From assembly GCA_963719885.1 (NCBI GenBank), contig CAVRDP010000033.1:101795-165794 (forward strand): a stretch of DNA of 64,000 bases, in the 5' to 3' direction. Shown here piece after piece: positions 25,160 through 33,921 of this stretch; position 1 is the first letter of the stretch; each line of letters opens with the position of its first letter. The notes beneath the pieces were generated by a model. It had not been told where the DNA came from and did not search any database. It was given only the letters and a program-made list of their open reading frames with translations. The stretch comes from JANXQG01 sp963719885. Lineage in GTDB: Bacteria > Planctomycetota > Planctomycetia > Pirellulales > Thermoguttaceae. The translations under genes were made by a program, and so were the position numbers.

Positions 25160-27859
25160 TCACCCCAGCACCCGCGTCGCCAGCGCCACGTCCTGCGCCA
25201 TCGGCGCATGGATCTCAAAGTCGCGATTGCGGAAGGTGGCCAACATGCGGGCGTTGTCTTTGGCGACCTCGGCCACGACCCGTTTCACGCCCCAATTCTT
25301 CGCCAGTTCCAGGCAATAATCGGTCAGCATCCCGCCCACCCCGCGACCTTGCCAACGATCGACCACGATCACCGCATATTCGGCCGTCTGATGGTCAACG
25401 TCGGCCACCAGCCGGCCGATGCCGATCAGCTTTCGCCGGCCTTCTTCCTCGACCTCGGCCACGATGGCCAACTCGCGGTCGTAGTCGATGAAGCAATACC
25501 GCGAGGCCATCTCGTGCGTCGTCTGCTTGAACAAGTAATTGAAACGGAACCATCGCGACTGCGTCGAGCAGCCCGCCAGCAGATCGTGCCACAGCGGCTC
25601 GTCCTCGGGCTTGATCGGCCGCAACGTGACCTCGATACCATCCTTGAGCTTCCGCTGCGTCACATATTGCTCCGGATAAGGCTGGATCGCCAGGTGCGAG
25701 TAAGGCCGATTCCCTTGACCCACAGGGTACCCCGGCGGCTGACGATCGACGACCACGCGGGCATCCAGGGCGATCACGTCCTGGGGCGTAACCAAGAGCG
25801 GATTGATATCCAGCTCCTTGATCTCCGGGCAGTCGGCCACAAGGTAGGAGAAGCGCATAATGATTTCGATCAGGCGATCGATGTTCGCCCCCGGCTTGCC
25901 ACGATAGCCGCGCAAGAGCGGCCACGACTTGAGCGACTCCAACATCCGCCGCGCGAGAACGTCGTTCAGCGGCGGCAGGCCCAATGTCCGGTCCCCAAAG
26001 ACTTCGGCCGCTACACCGCCCATGCCGACCATGATCACCGGCCCGAAAACCGGGTCCTTCTTCGTCCCCAGGATCAGTTCGAAACTGTTGGGATAAGTCA
26101 TCATCTTCTGCACGGTGACACCGGAAATTACCGCGCTGGGCCGTATCTGCCGGGCCCGGGCGATGATCTGCTGGAAGGCCTCGCGAACGGCCGTCTCGTC
26201 GGGCAAGTCAAGGACCACACCGTCGACTTCCGTCTTATGGCTGATTTGCGGCGAGTCGATCTTCGCGACCACCGGATAGCCCAAACGCCGCGCGGCCTCG
26301 ACCGCTTCGTCGGCCGTGCGGGCGGCGTGCGGCCGGGTTACGGGAATGCCATAAGCGTCCAACACGGCTTTGGACGAGGTCTCGGAAAGCACGTCCCTGT
26401 CTTCTCGGAGAACCGTATTAAAGACGGACCGCAGCCGACTACGATCCAGCCCGAACTCCAAAGGCAAATCGCGCGGCGTTTCGTGCAGGATCGTCAGATT
26501 TCGCGCATAGGAGACGAGGTGCAGGAAGGCCTGCACGGCCTTTGCCGGCGTCTTGTAGGTGGGCACGTTCATGGTGTTGAGGACCTGGATTCCCTCGCGG
26601 ACTTGGTGGCTGCCCATCCAGGCCGCCAGGACCGGTTTGCGGGTCCGGGCCGCCACGATCGCGACGGCGCGGGCCGTGGCCGTCGCCTGGGTCATCGCCT
26701 GGGGCGTGAGAATCACCAGCACGGCATCGACGTTCTTGTCTTTGAGCACGGTTTCCAACGCCCCGGAAAATCGTTCCGGCGGGGCATCACCGTGCACGTC
26801 GATCGGGTTGCCGTGCGACCAACAGTCGGGCAGGAACTGGTTGAGTTCCTCGATGGTCTCCGCCGCGAGCACCGCCAGTTGGCCGCCGCGGGCAATCAGC
26901 GCGTCGGTGGTCATGACCCCCGGCCCGCCGGCGTTGGTGATGATGGCCAGGCGGTCGGACTTGGGCGTCAACTGGCGGGCCAGCAGTTCGGCACAATCGA
27001 ACATGTCATCGATTTCCAGGACCCGCTCGATGCCCGCCCGCTGGAAGGCCGCTTCATAGACCGCGTCAACGCCCGCCATGGCCCCCGTGTGCGAGGCCGC
27101 GGCCTGGGCCGATTCCGCAAACCGTCCTGCCTTGTAGGCCACGATGGGCTTCGTGCGGGCAAAGGCCCGGGCCGCGGAAAGGAACTCGCGGGCCTCGCCG
27201 ATCGATTCGATATACAGGATGATGGATCGCGTTTCCGTCGCGGAGCCGAGATAGTCGATCAGGTCGCCCATGCTCACGTCGAGCATGTTGCCGACGGAAA
27301 CGAAGTGCGAGAAGCCGATCCCTTCGTCAATGGCCCAGTCGAGCACCGAGGTGCAGAGCGCTCCCGACTGGGAGATGAAACCGATATGCCCGGGGGCCGG
27401 CGTGGCAGCGGCGAAGCTGGCATTGAGATGGAGCCAGGGAACGATGATTCCCAGGCAGTTGGGTCCGAGGATCCGCATGCCGTCGAACTTGCGTTGCTCG
27501 TCGCGGATGGCGTCTTCCAGCTTGCGGCCTGCCTCGCCCGCCTCGCGAAACCCGGCCGTCAGGATGATGATGCCCCGGACGCCTTTTTCGCCGCACGATC
27601 GCACGATCCGGGGCACGCTCGACGGCGGCGTACAGATCACCGCCAGATCGGCGACGGCGGGAACACTCGCGATATCCCGATAGGCCTGGATTCCCTGTAC
27701 CGACTCGTGCTCGGGATCGACCGGATAGACCACGCCCTGGTAACTGGAGGCGATGAGATTGCGAAAGACCGTGTAACCGATGCTGGTCGGGGTTTCGTCG
27801 GCCCCGATGACGGCGATGCGTTGCGGTGCGAAGATTTTGTCGAGATTGCGGATGCTCAT
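25160..27859 (-). CDS. NDP-forming acyl-CoA synthetase fused to a GNAT acetyltransferase
   Basis: 899 residues from ATG 27859. Domains in order: CoA-binding Rossmann domain (PQRIAVIGADETPTSIGYTVF), succinyl-CoA-ligase-like domain with the phosphohistidine region (AQAAASHTGAMAGVDAVYEA), ATP-grasp domain (GYPVVAKIDSPQISHKTEVDGV), and a C-terminal GNAT domain (AIVAEVEEEGRRKLIGIGRLV, then VVDRWQGRGVGGMLTDYCLE). The known family joins acetate or another acyl group to CoA with ATP. The fused GNAT is of the protein-lysine acetyltransferase (Pat) type, suggesting post-translational control of acyl-CoA metabolism. ATG was chosen because ATGA overlaps the SDR stop; the long open stretch upstream is the SDR gene in another frame. 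Confidence 0.92.
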   Translation of the reverse strand: MSIRNLDKIFAPQRIAVIGADETPTSIGYTVFRNLIASSYQGVVYPVDPEHESVQGIQAYRDIASVPAVADLAVICTPPSSVPRIVRSCGEKGVRGIIILTAGFREAGEAGRKLEDAIRDEQRKFDGMRILGPNCLGIIVPWLHLNASFAAATPAPGHIGFISQSGALCTSVLDWAIDEGIGFSHFVSVGNMLDVSMGDLIDYLGSATETRSIILYIESIGEAREFLSAARAFARTKPIVAYKAGRFAESAQAAASHTGAMAGVDAVYEAAFQRAGIERVLEIDDMFDCAELLARQLTPKSDRLAIITNAGGPGVMTTDALIARGGQLAVLAAETIEELNQFLPDCWSHGNPIDVHGDAPPERFSGALETVLKDKNVDAVLVILTPQAMTQATATARAVAIVAARTRKPVLAAWMGSHQVREGIQVLNTMNVPTYKTPAKAVQAFLHLVSYARNLTILHETPRDLPLEFGLDRSRLRSVFNTVLREDRDVLSETSSKAVLDAYGIPVTRPHAARTADEAVEAARRLGYPVVAKIDSPQISHKTEVDGVVLDLPDETAVREAFQQIIARARQIRPSAVISGVTVQKMMTYPNSFELILGTKKDPVFGPVIMVGMGGVAAEVFGDRTLGLPPLNDVLARRMLESLKSWPLLRGYRGKPGANIDRLIEIIMRFSYLVADCPEIKELDINPLLVTPQDVIALDARVVVDRQPPGYPVGQGNRPYSHLAIQPYPEQYVTQRKLKDGIEVTLRPIKPEDEPLWHDLLAGCSTQSRWFRFNYLFKQTTHEMASRYCFIDYDRELAIVAEVEEEGRRKLIGIGRLVADVDHQTAEYAVIVVDRWQGRGVGGMLTDYCLELAKNWGVKRVVAEVAKDNARMLATFRNRDFEIHAPMAQDVALATRVLG

Positions 27860-28734
27860 GGCGGCTTGGTCTTCGGCAGGCCCAGGGATCGCTCGATAAT
27901 CCAATCCCAAATACGATCGGGAACCCACTTGCGGGCGCGAAACAGCAGATTCACCTTCAGGCCGACCGGATAACGGGCCCAAGGCCGCCGCGCGGTGAGG
28001 GCATGGACGACACAACGCACGACCGAGCGGACCGGCAGGGCCGCCTCGGCCAACTTCCGCGTCGCCTGCCGCATGGCCTCGAGGTCTTCCTTGTACAAGC
28101 CCAGTCCTTCATTGTCGGCTTCGTCGGCCCAGGCGTCGGCGGCAGCGAGCGATTTGTCCCAGATGGGCGTCGTCGTGCCCCCCGGTTCGATCACCGCGAC
28201 GCGGATCCCCCAGGCGCGAAGTTCCAAGCGCAAGGCATCACTGAGGGCCTCCAAGGCGTGCTTGGACGCCGCGTAGGGCGCCAGGTAGGGCGCGGCGATC
28301 CGCCCGTTGAACGAACCCATGTTCACGATGTGTCCTCGCGCCATGCGCAAGAGCGGCAAGAATGCCTGCGTAACGGCAATCTGCCCCACGACGTTGACCT
28401 CGAGCTGCAAGCGCAAACGCTCCAACGGCAAGATCTCCAGCGGCCCGGAAACGACGATTCCGGCATTGTTCACCAAACCGGCCAGGCCGGCGTCTCCCAC
28501 GGCCTGTCCCACGGCTTGGGCGGCGGCGGCGATTTCGTCGGTCTTCGTCACGTCCAGCAAGAGTGGGACGATCATGGGCGATTGGCCTTTCAACCGCTCG
28601 CCGTCGCACGGTTTGCGAACTCCGGCGAAGACACAGAAGCCGCGGCGGGCAAGTTCCACCGCGCAGGCCGCCCCGATCCCGGTCGAAGCCCCGGTAATCA
28701 CCACGGCCGGCCGTCCCCGCAATGACTGATCCAT
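27856..28734 (-). CDS. Short-chain dehydrogenase/reductase
   Basis: 292 residues from ATG 28734. NAD(P)-binding motif TGASTGIG near the N-terminus, NNAG, and the catalytic Ser (MGSFNGRIA) with the Tyr-x-x-x-Lys motif YAASK. The C-terminal part (WARYPVGLKVNLLFRARKWV, then PDRIWDWIIER) resembles SDRs acting on lipid-like or retinol-like substrates. Its stop overlaps the start of the acyl-CoA synthetase gene by four bases (ATGA), so the two are translationally coupled and may act in one fatty-acid or ketone pathway. Confidence 0.9.
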   Translation of the reverse strand: MDQSLRGRPAVVITGASTGIGAACAVELARRGFCVFAGVRKPCDGERLKGQSPMIVPLLLDVTKTDEIAAAAQAVGQAVGDAGLAGLVNNAGIVVSGPLEILPLERLRLQLEVNVVGQIAVTQAFLPLLRMARGHIVNMGSFNGRIAAPYLAPYAASKHALEALSDALRLELRAWGIRVAVIEPGGTTTPIWDKSLAAADAWADEADNEGLGLYKEDLEAMRQATRKLAEAALPVRSVVRCVVHALTARRPWARYPVGLKVNLLFRARKWVPDRIWDWIIERSLGLPKTKPP

Positions 28735-28976
28735 GAACCTACTCCGTAAGTTGACTAGCTGACCACCGTGTTCTAGCATGGCCGCCGATTCGCCGCAAGC
28801 GGGATTGTTCGGAGTCCCACCCTACGATAACTGCGCGACGGCCGACTTTGCAGTTCACCCAACTACGCTGGCCGTCCCTTGTCCGTACCCCAAAAAAGAA
28901 CTAGAATTGATGAATCAAGAACCTTTCTGCTCCATTTTCTCCGCTACCCGACTCGGCGATTCCCCAAGACTGTGCA

Positions 28977-29937
28977 ATGGATGCCAACGAACCAAACCCG
29001 CGGCCTTTTCCCAACTTGCACGAATCGCCGCAATTGACCCTGGTCGACGTGGTCCCGGAGTTTGCCATCGACTATCCACCGCCCCCGCGCGTCCGCCACG
29101 TCTGGCGCCACGTGTTGCTCTTTCTCGCCACTTGCTTGAGCACATTCGTTGTCCGGGCCTTCTGCTTGGATCACCTCGACGATGGCTGGTGGCCGGCAAT
29201 TGTCGACGGGCTGATGTATTCCGGGGCGGTGATGACGATCCTGCTCTGCCACGAGATGGGCCACTTCGTGCAGGCCTGTCGGTACGGCGTCTATGCCTCG
29301 CTGCCCTATTTTATTCCCTTTCCGTGGCCGCCCATCGGGACCTTCGGCGCGGTGATCGTCATGGAGCCGCGACGAGGAGACCGCAAGGCCATCTTCGACA
29401 TCGGCATCACCGGCCCGTTGGCCGGGCTGGTGCCCACGCTCGTCTTTCTCGTGCTTGGACTTTACTGGAGCCAACTGGTGCCGACCCCGGCGGGAGAACA
29501 ACGGGAAGGCTTCGTGCTGGGCGAGCCGCTCTTGATGCAGTACTTCATTCACTGGCTCAAGGACCCGATTCCCCACGGCTGCACGCTCGTTTCTGCACCC
29601 GGTTGCCTTAGCAGGTTGGGTGGGCCTGTTGATCACGTCGGTAAACTTGATACCCATCGGCCAGTTGGACGGCGGTCACATCCTCTACGGCATGTTCCGC
29701 CGCAAGGCCCACGTGGCCTCCATGGTGCTGCTGGTGCTGGCGATTTCGGCCTCGGTCGCCTGGAACCTGATAAACTGGTGGCTCATGCTGGGCATCATTA
29801 CGATTTTGGGAACCCGCCATCCGCCCACGACCAACGACTCCATGCCGCTGGGCACGGGCCGTTACGTGCTGGGAATCCTCACGCTGGCCTTCCTCTTCCT
29901 CGGGTTCACTCCCAAGCCGATCGGCCTGGGGCCTTAA
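28977..29937 (+). CDS. Site-2 protease family (M50) membrane metalloprotease, one frameshift
   Basis: Intramembrane zinc protease. Helix 1 LLFLATCLSTFVVRAFCL, the zinc site in LLCHEMGHFVQACRYGV, and the second ligand motif SVNLIPIGQLDGGHILYG in the C-terminal half. An extra G at 29589 breaks the frame; removing it gives TLFLHPVALAGWVGLLITSV, the expected family sequence. About 319 residues after repair. Its stop TAA overlapped that of the convergent UPF0210 gene before the repeat element described below came between them. Confidence 0.85.
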
Positions 29938-30145
29938 TTCCGCAACGACTGCATCGGCGCCAGTTGGGTGGCATGCCTAAGCCGCTCGGGCACCATGTAC
30001 TCATGGTCGGCGGCGCAGGCATGTGGGTGAAGTTCCGGCCGTTCCCAACATGGCTGCGCGGCATCGAAGCCGCTGTTCCATGCCACCCGAGTCGGGACGT
30101 TATTCTTCGGTCCGTCTTTAATTCCGCAACGATTGCATCGGCGCC
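29934..30145. repeat. Palindromic element flanked by 28-bp direct repeats
   Basis: Direct repeats at 29934-29961 and 30118-30145 start TTAATTCCGCAACGA and differ at one base. Between them are 156 bases containing an inverted-repeat element (GGGTGGCATG near 29965, CATGCCACCC ending near 30091) and the 23-mer at 29987-30009. The right direct repeat encodes the C-terminus and stop of the UPF0210 gene; the left includes the stop of the M50 gene. This fits insertion or segmental duplication at two convergent, overlapping gene ends. Confidence 0.8.
29987..30009 (-). repeat. 23-bp dispersed repeat, copy 3 (AGTA form)
   Basis: Perfect match to copy 2 on the opposite strand, again inside a GGGTGGCATG-bounded palindrome. 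Copies 2 and 3 share a few flanking bases (GCCGC before the core). Confidence 0.8.
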
Positions 30146-31491
30146 GGGATCCGGCCGCCAAAGCGCACGAAGGCGGCGCTGGCCCCGCTGTTGCGAACCT
30201 CCATGACGGGCGTCGATCCGAAAAGCCCGCCAAAGTCGACGATCTCGCCGGCCTTCGCCCCGGGCACCGGGATCAGGCGGACGGCCGTCGTCTTGTCGTT
30301 GATCACGCCGATCGCCATCTCGTCGGCGATGATGGCGGCAATGGTTTCCGCGGGCGTGTCGCCGGGAATGGCAATCATATCGAGGCCGACCGAGCAGACG
30401 CTGGTCATCGCTTCGAGCTTCTCAAGTACCAGGTGCCCACGGCCGACGGCATCGGCCAGGGCGGCATCTTCGCTGACGGGGATGAACGCACCGCTCAGCC
30501 CGCCGACCGAACTGGAGGCAAACAATCCGCCTTTTTTCACGGCATCATTGAGCATGGCCACGGCGGCCGTAGAGCCAGGGGCGCCGATAGCGGCGATACC
30601 GAGAGTTTTGAGGATCTCGCCCACGCTGTCACCTACGGTGGGGGTCGGGGCCAGCGACAGATCGACGATTCCGAACGCCACGCCGAGTTCGGCCGCCACT
30701 TCGCGACCGATCAGTTCGCCCACGCGAGTCACGCGGAAGCTGGTGATCTTGATCTCTTCGGCCAGATCGCCCAGCGTCAGATTCGTTTCCATGGCCAGCC
30801 GCCGCCGCAAGGCACTGCACACTACGCCCGGGCCGGAGACGCCGATGTTCACCACGGCCTCGGGCTCGCCGGCGCCGAGATAGGCCCCGGCCATGAAGGG
30901 ATTGTCTTCGGGGATGTTGGCAAAGATCACGAGCTTGGCGCAGCCGAAGCCGCGGTCCTCGGCCGTGGCCGCGGCAATCTTCAAGAGGATATGGCCCATG
31001 CGCTGAATGGCGTCCATATTGATGCCCGCCCGCCGCGAGGCGACGTTCAGCGACGCGCACACCCGGGTGGTCTGCGAAAGGACCTCTGGCAGCGACTCCA
31101 TTACGACCCAATCGCCGGGCGAGATCCCCTTGTGAACCAAGGCCGTGAAGCCGCCCACGAAGTCGACGCGGCACTCGACCGCCGCGGCGTCGAGCGTTTT
31201 GGCCAGTTGTACGGCCGAGCCTCGGCCATGACCGGCCAGGAGGGTGGCGGCGGGCGAAATCGCCACGCGCTTGTTGATCACGGGAATGCCGTACTTGGCC
31301 CCCACGCGATCGCAGATCTCGACCAGCCGGCTGGCGCAGGAAACGATCTTCTGCCGCACTTTCCGGCAGAGATGATCCAGATTCGGCGCGGCACAGTCGT
31401 CGAGGTTCAATCCCAACGTGACGCTGCGAACGTCGAGGTGCTCGGCGTGCAGCATGTGGATGGTCGAAAGGATTTCGTCGGTGCGGAGCAT
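30118..31491 (-). CDS. UPF0210/DUF711 family protein (PFL-like)
   Basis: 457 residues, intact. Matches the UPF0210 family of unknown activity: N-terminal MLRTDEILSTIHMLHAEHLDVR, central VNIGVSGPGVVCSALRR, and the Ala/Gly-rich SSSVGGLSGAFIPVSEDA. The family has a pyruvate-formate-lyase-like fold by annotation but no glycyl radical motif is visible here. It lies upstream-to-downstream with an ACT-domain gene, a pairing common in many bacteria. ATG 31491 is the only convincing start. Confidence 0.9.
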   Translation of the reverse strand: MLRTDEILSTIHMLHAEHLDVRSVTLGLNLDDCAAPNLDHLCRKVRQKIVSCASRLVEICDRVGAKYGIPVINKRVAISPAATLLAGHGRGSAVQLAKTLDAAAVECRVDFVGGFTALVHKGISPGDWVVMESLPEVLSQTTRVCASLNVASRRAGINMDAIQRMGHILLKIAAATAEDRGFGCAKLVIFANIPEDNPFMAGAYLGAGEPEAVVNIGVSGPGVVCSALRRRLAMETNLTLGDLAEEIKITSFRVTRVGELIGREVAAELGVAFGIVDLSLAPTPTVGDSVGEILKTLGIAAIGAPGSTAAVAMLNDAVKKGGLFASSSVGGLSGAFIPVSEDAALADAVGRGHLVLEKLEAMTSVCSVGLDMIAIPGDTPAETIAAIIADEMAIGVINDKTTAVRLIPVPGAKAGEIVDFGGLFGSTPVMEVRNSGASAAFVRFGGRIPAPMQSLRN

Positions 31492-31500
31492 GGAGGTGAA

Positions 31501-31580
31501 GTTCTTAGTTCTTAGTGCTTAGGTCTCACGGTTTTGGAACTTCTGGTTACTAAGTTCTAAGTACTAAGTTCTAAGTTCTA
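31501..31580. repeat. CTTAGT/ACTAAG inverted-repeat cluster
   Basis: Units of CTTAGTTCTTAGTGCTTAG on the left face ACTAAGTTCTAAGTACTAAG on the right. It fills the gap between the UPF0210 and ACT-domain genes, and its right end forms the last codons of the ACT gene's strand. Confidence 0.75.
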
Positions 31581-32155
31581 TCAGCTTGACCATGGCTCAA
31601 ACGCAATTGGTTCGTCGCCACGAAGACGTTCTCGTGCTGGAGTTTGACGGTGAAGCCGAGTTCCTGACCCATCTGTTCCAGGTCGGCCTGCATCATTCGC
31701 ACGTCCCATCGCACGGGAACCTCGACCTGGCCGATGAGGACGAACTGCGTGCCGTTGCGGTCGCCATAAAGATCGACGATGTTGATGTCCTTGCCGGCCA
31801 GATATTGGCTGAAGCGGCGCACGATGCCCGGCTGATCCTCGCCGAAGGCGCTGATGACGAACCGCTCGGCCGGATTTGCCGTGGATGCATCCGCAGCCCG
31901 GGCCGGCCGCACGAGCACCTGATAGCCGACGCCGTTGGACTCGGCGCTGCGGACCCGCTGGGCCAATTGCTCGGGATCGATGGGCTCAGGCACACTGACG
32001 ATCATGATCAACGTGAAGTATCCTCCCAACACGGTCTGGCTGCACGAGTCGATGTTGCCGCCCAGCGATTCGACGGCGTCGCTCACCGCCGCCACGATGC
32101 CGGGGTGGTCGTCCGACATCACCGTGAGCACAAAACCATGCGGAAATCGCGTCAT
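31571..32155 (-). CDS. ACT-domain regulatory protein (GcvR-like, tandem ACT)
   Basis: 194 residues from ATG 32155. Two ACT domains: VLTVMSDDHPGIVAAVSDAV with GGNIDSCSQTVLGGYFTLIM, and ERFVISAFGEDQPGIVRRFS with KDINIVDLYGDRNGTQFVLI. ACT domains bind small ligands such as amino acids. Next to UPF0210 this protein is probably its regulatory partner. An upstream in-frame start at 32197 lacks support; 32155 gives the usual family N-terminus (MTRFPHGFVLTV). Confidence 0.87.
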   Translation of the reverse strand: MTRFPHGFVLTVMSDDHPGIVAAVSDAVESLGGNIDSCSQTVLGGYFTLIMIVSVPEPIDPEQLAQRVRSAESNGVGYQVLVRPARAADASTANPAERFVISAFGEDQPGIVRRFSQYLAGKDINIVDLYGDRNGTQFVLIGQVEVPVRWDVRMMQADLEQMGQELGFTVKLQHENVFVATNQLRLSHGQADRT

Positions 32156-32227
32156 CGTTTGCCAGTCCTGGGAGCGAAAAGACCCATGGTAGCACACCCG
32201 GGCTGGACCGGCAACTGCCAGGACCTA

Positions 32228-32932
32228 CTATCCCGCGCGACGTACCGCATGCACAATCTGCTCAGCGGCGCCGCTCGGCCCAAAGCGCTCGACGTTGAGC
32301 ACGAGGTCGTAGAGATGCGGGTTGGTGATGTCCTGGTGGAAGAAGCGCCGGATGAAGTCGCGGCGACCGCGGTCAGTGCGATGAATCCAGTCCAGGGCCT
32401 CCGGCAACCCGCCGTTGTGCCGCTGCCGCACGCGTTCCGCGCGAAATGCCTCCGCGGCCACGATCCGCACGGCGAAGGTCTTCGCTCGCGGCAAGAGAAA
32501 TTGCGCCCCACGGCCGACGAACACCGCATTGCCGGCCCGGGCCAGAAGTCGGATCGTACGGCTTGCCTGTACCACGTACTTCTCCTGTGAAATGATCTGC
32601 CGATCCATCCACGTGCCAAACACGTCAAAAACCCAGTTGCTCTTGGTCTCGTCGACCAAATCGAGCATCAACCGCGGTTCCTTGTAGCGTTGGGCGACCT
32701 GGTCCAACAAGTTCCTGTCGTACACCTCCCAGCCGAGTTGCTCGCCGACCAAGCGGGCCACGGTTGCGGCTCCCGCCCCGGCCTCACGGGAAATTGCGAC
32801 GTAGCATACCGCCTGCGCCGTCGACGGGCCAGGTTCCTGGCGGCTGGCCGTTTCTTGGAATCGAGCCCAGCGACGCATCTTCTGTTCCACAAAAGCTGCG
32901 AGCCGCGTGTCCTGATGAAGTGGACTGTTCAT
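32228..32932 (-). CDS. Cytidylate-kinase-like family protein
   Basis: 234 residues. The P-loop-type region is ISREAGAGAATVARLVGEQL, followed by the characteristic WEVYDRNLLDQVAQRY and a later VFVGRGAQFLLP. This is the cytidylate-kinase-like 2 family found widely outside the canonical Cmk; its substrate is not known. The glycine-rich loop is non-standard (GAGAAT rather than GxxxxGKS/T), and the catalytic Lys appears missing, so nucleotide kinase activity is uncertain. Confidence 0.8.
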   Translation of the reverse strand: MNSPLHQDTRLAAFVEQKMRRWARFQETASRQEPGPSTAQAVCYVAISREAGAGAATVARLVGEQLGWEVYDRNLLDQVAQRYKEPRLMLDLVDETKSNWVFDVFGTWMDRQIISQEKYVVQASRTIRLLARAGNAVFVGRGAQFLLPRAKTFAVRIVAAEAFRAERVRQRHNGGLPEALDWIHRTDRGRRDFIRRFFHQDITNPHLYDLVLNVERFGPSGAAEQIVHAVRRAG

Positions 32933-33090
32933 GACATCCCCCTATAAGAAAAGAGAAATCGGGAGAACGGACGCTCTACCTATTATTCTAACGAATCGAG
33001 CTAAGAAAGCAAGCAAACGGAATGAACTCCGTTCTACGTAGGTCTGCCGCCCATATTGACCGCGGGCGTACTAGTCTTTACATTGTTACC

Positions 33091-33909
33091 ATGACCGACC
33101 CCACGCCTGAATCCGCTCCACCTGCACCCCGCTGGCGTCCGTTGAACTCTATCGATCGCCGCGTGCTGGGGGTGCTGGGCGAAAAGGCAAAAACCACGCC
33201 GGATAGTTACCCGATGTCGCTCAATGGAGTGGTCGCTGGCTGCAGCCAAAAGAGCAATCGGTCGCCGGTCATGCAACTCGAACCCGACCAGGTGGAGGAA
33301 TCGCTCGACCGGTTGCGGCAGTTCGGCGCCGTGGCCTTGGTTGAAGGTTCCGGCCGCGTACAAAAGTACCGGCATTACCTCTACGAATGGCTAGGGGTGA
33401 GCAAGGTCGAACTTTCGGTGATGATCGAACTGCTGCTTCGCGGCCCACAGACCGAAGGCGAACTCCGGGGACGGGTCTCCCGCATGGACCCGATCGACGA
33501 TCTCAACGCCCTGCGCGAGTTGTTGACCTCGTTGAAGACCAAGGGCCTGGTAATGCCTCTTACCCCGGAAGGGCGTGGCCAGGTCTTTACCCACGCCCTC
33601 TTTCCCCAGCGCGATCTGGAGCATCAGAAGGTCCAGCACTCGCAACAGTCCGTGGTGTCGTCGCCCGTTGACGATGAGGGGCAGATCGAACCGCTTGTGT
33701 CCGCTTCGCCGCGACAGCCCGTCGTGCCCGTCGCCTCCCGCCCGGCGTCGCTGTCCGGCACTTCCGGAGATCTCGAGTTGCTGCGGCAAACGGTCGAGGA
33801 GTTGCGATCGCAAGTCAAGCAACAGCAGCAGGAAATGGACGATCTCAGCGCGGGCCTTCGCCGGATCGAGAACGAGTTCCAGGACCTGCGACGGGCCCTG
33901 GGCGGCTGA
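33091..33909 (+). CDS. yceH: YceH family (DUF480) protein
   Basis: 272 residues from ATG 33091. The N-terminal two winged-helix domains match YceH/DUF480: RRVLGVLGEKAKTTPDSYPMSLN, AGCSQKSNRSPVMQLEPDQV, VSKVELSVMIELLLRGPQTEGELRGR (shown here in parts: MIELLLRGPQTEGELRGR). The C-terminal tail carries a short coiled coil (LELLRQTVEELRSQVKQQQQ). DNA binding is inferred from the fold. The upstream ATG at 33022 adds a repeat-like unsupported extension. Confidence 0.88.
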   Translation: MTDPTPESAPPAPRWRPLNSIDRRVLGVLGEKAKTTPDSYPMSLNGVVAGCSQKSNRSPVMQLEPDQVEESLDRLRQFGAVALVEGSGRVQKYRHYLYEWLGVSKVELSVMIELLLRGPQTEGELRGRVSRMDPIDDLNALRELLTSLKTKGLVMPLTPEGRGQVFTHALFPQRDLEHQKVQHSQQSVVSSPVDDEGQIEPLVSASPRQPVVPVASRPASLSGTSGDLELLRQTVEELRSQVKQQQQEMDDLSAGLRRIENEFQDLRRALGG

Positions 33910-33921
33910 TTCAGCTAAGAA

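Noticed and set aside
24932..27973. A 1013-residue open frame on the + strand opposite the acyl-CoA synthetase.
   Set aside because: It is rich in His/Arg/Gly with no family motif and mirrors the high-GC codon pattern of the real gene on the other strand, which has four recognisable domains.
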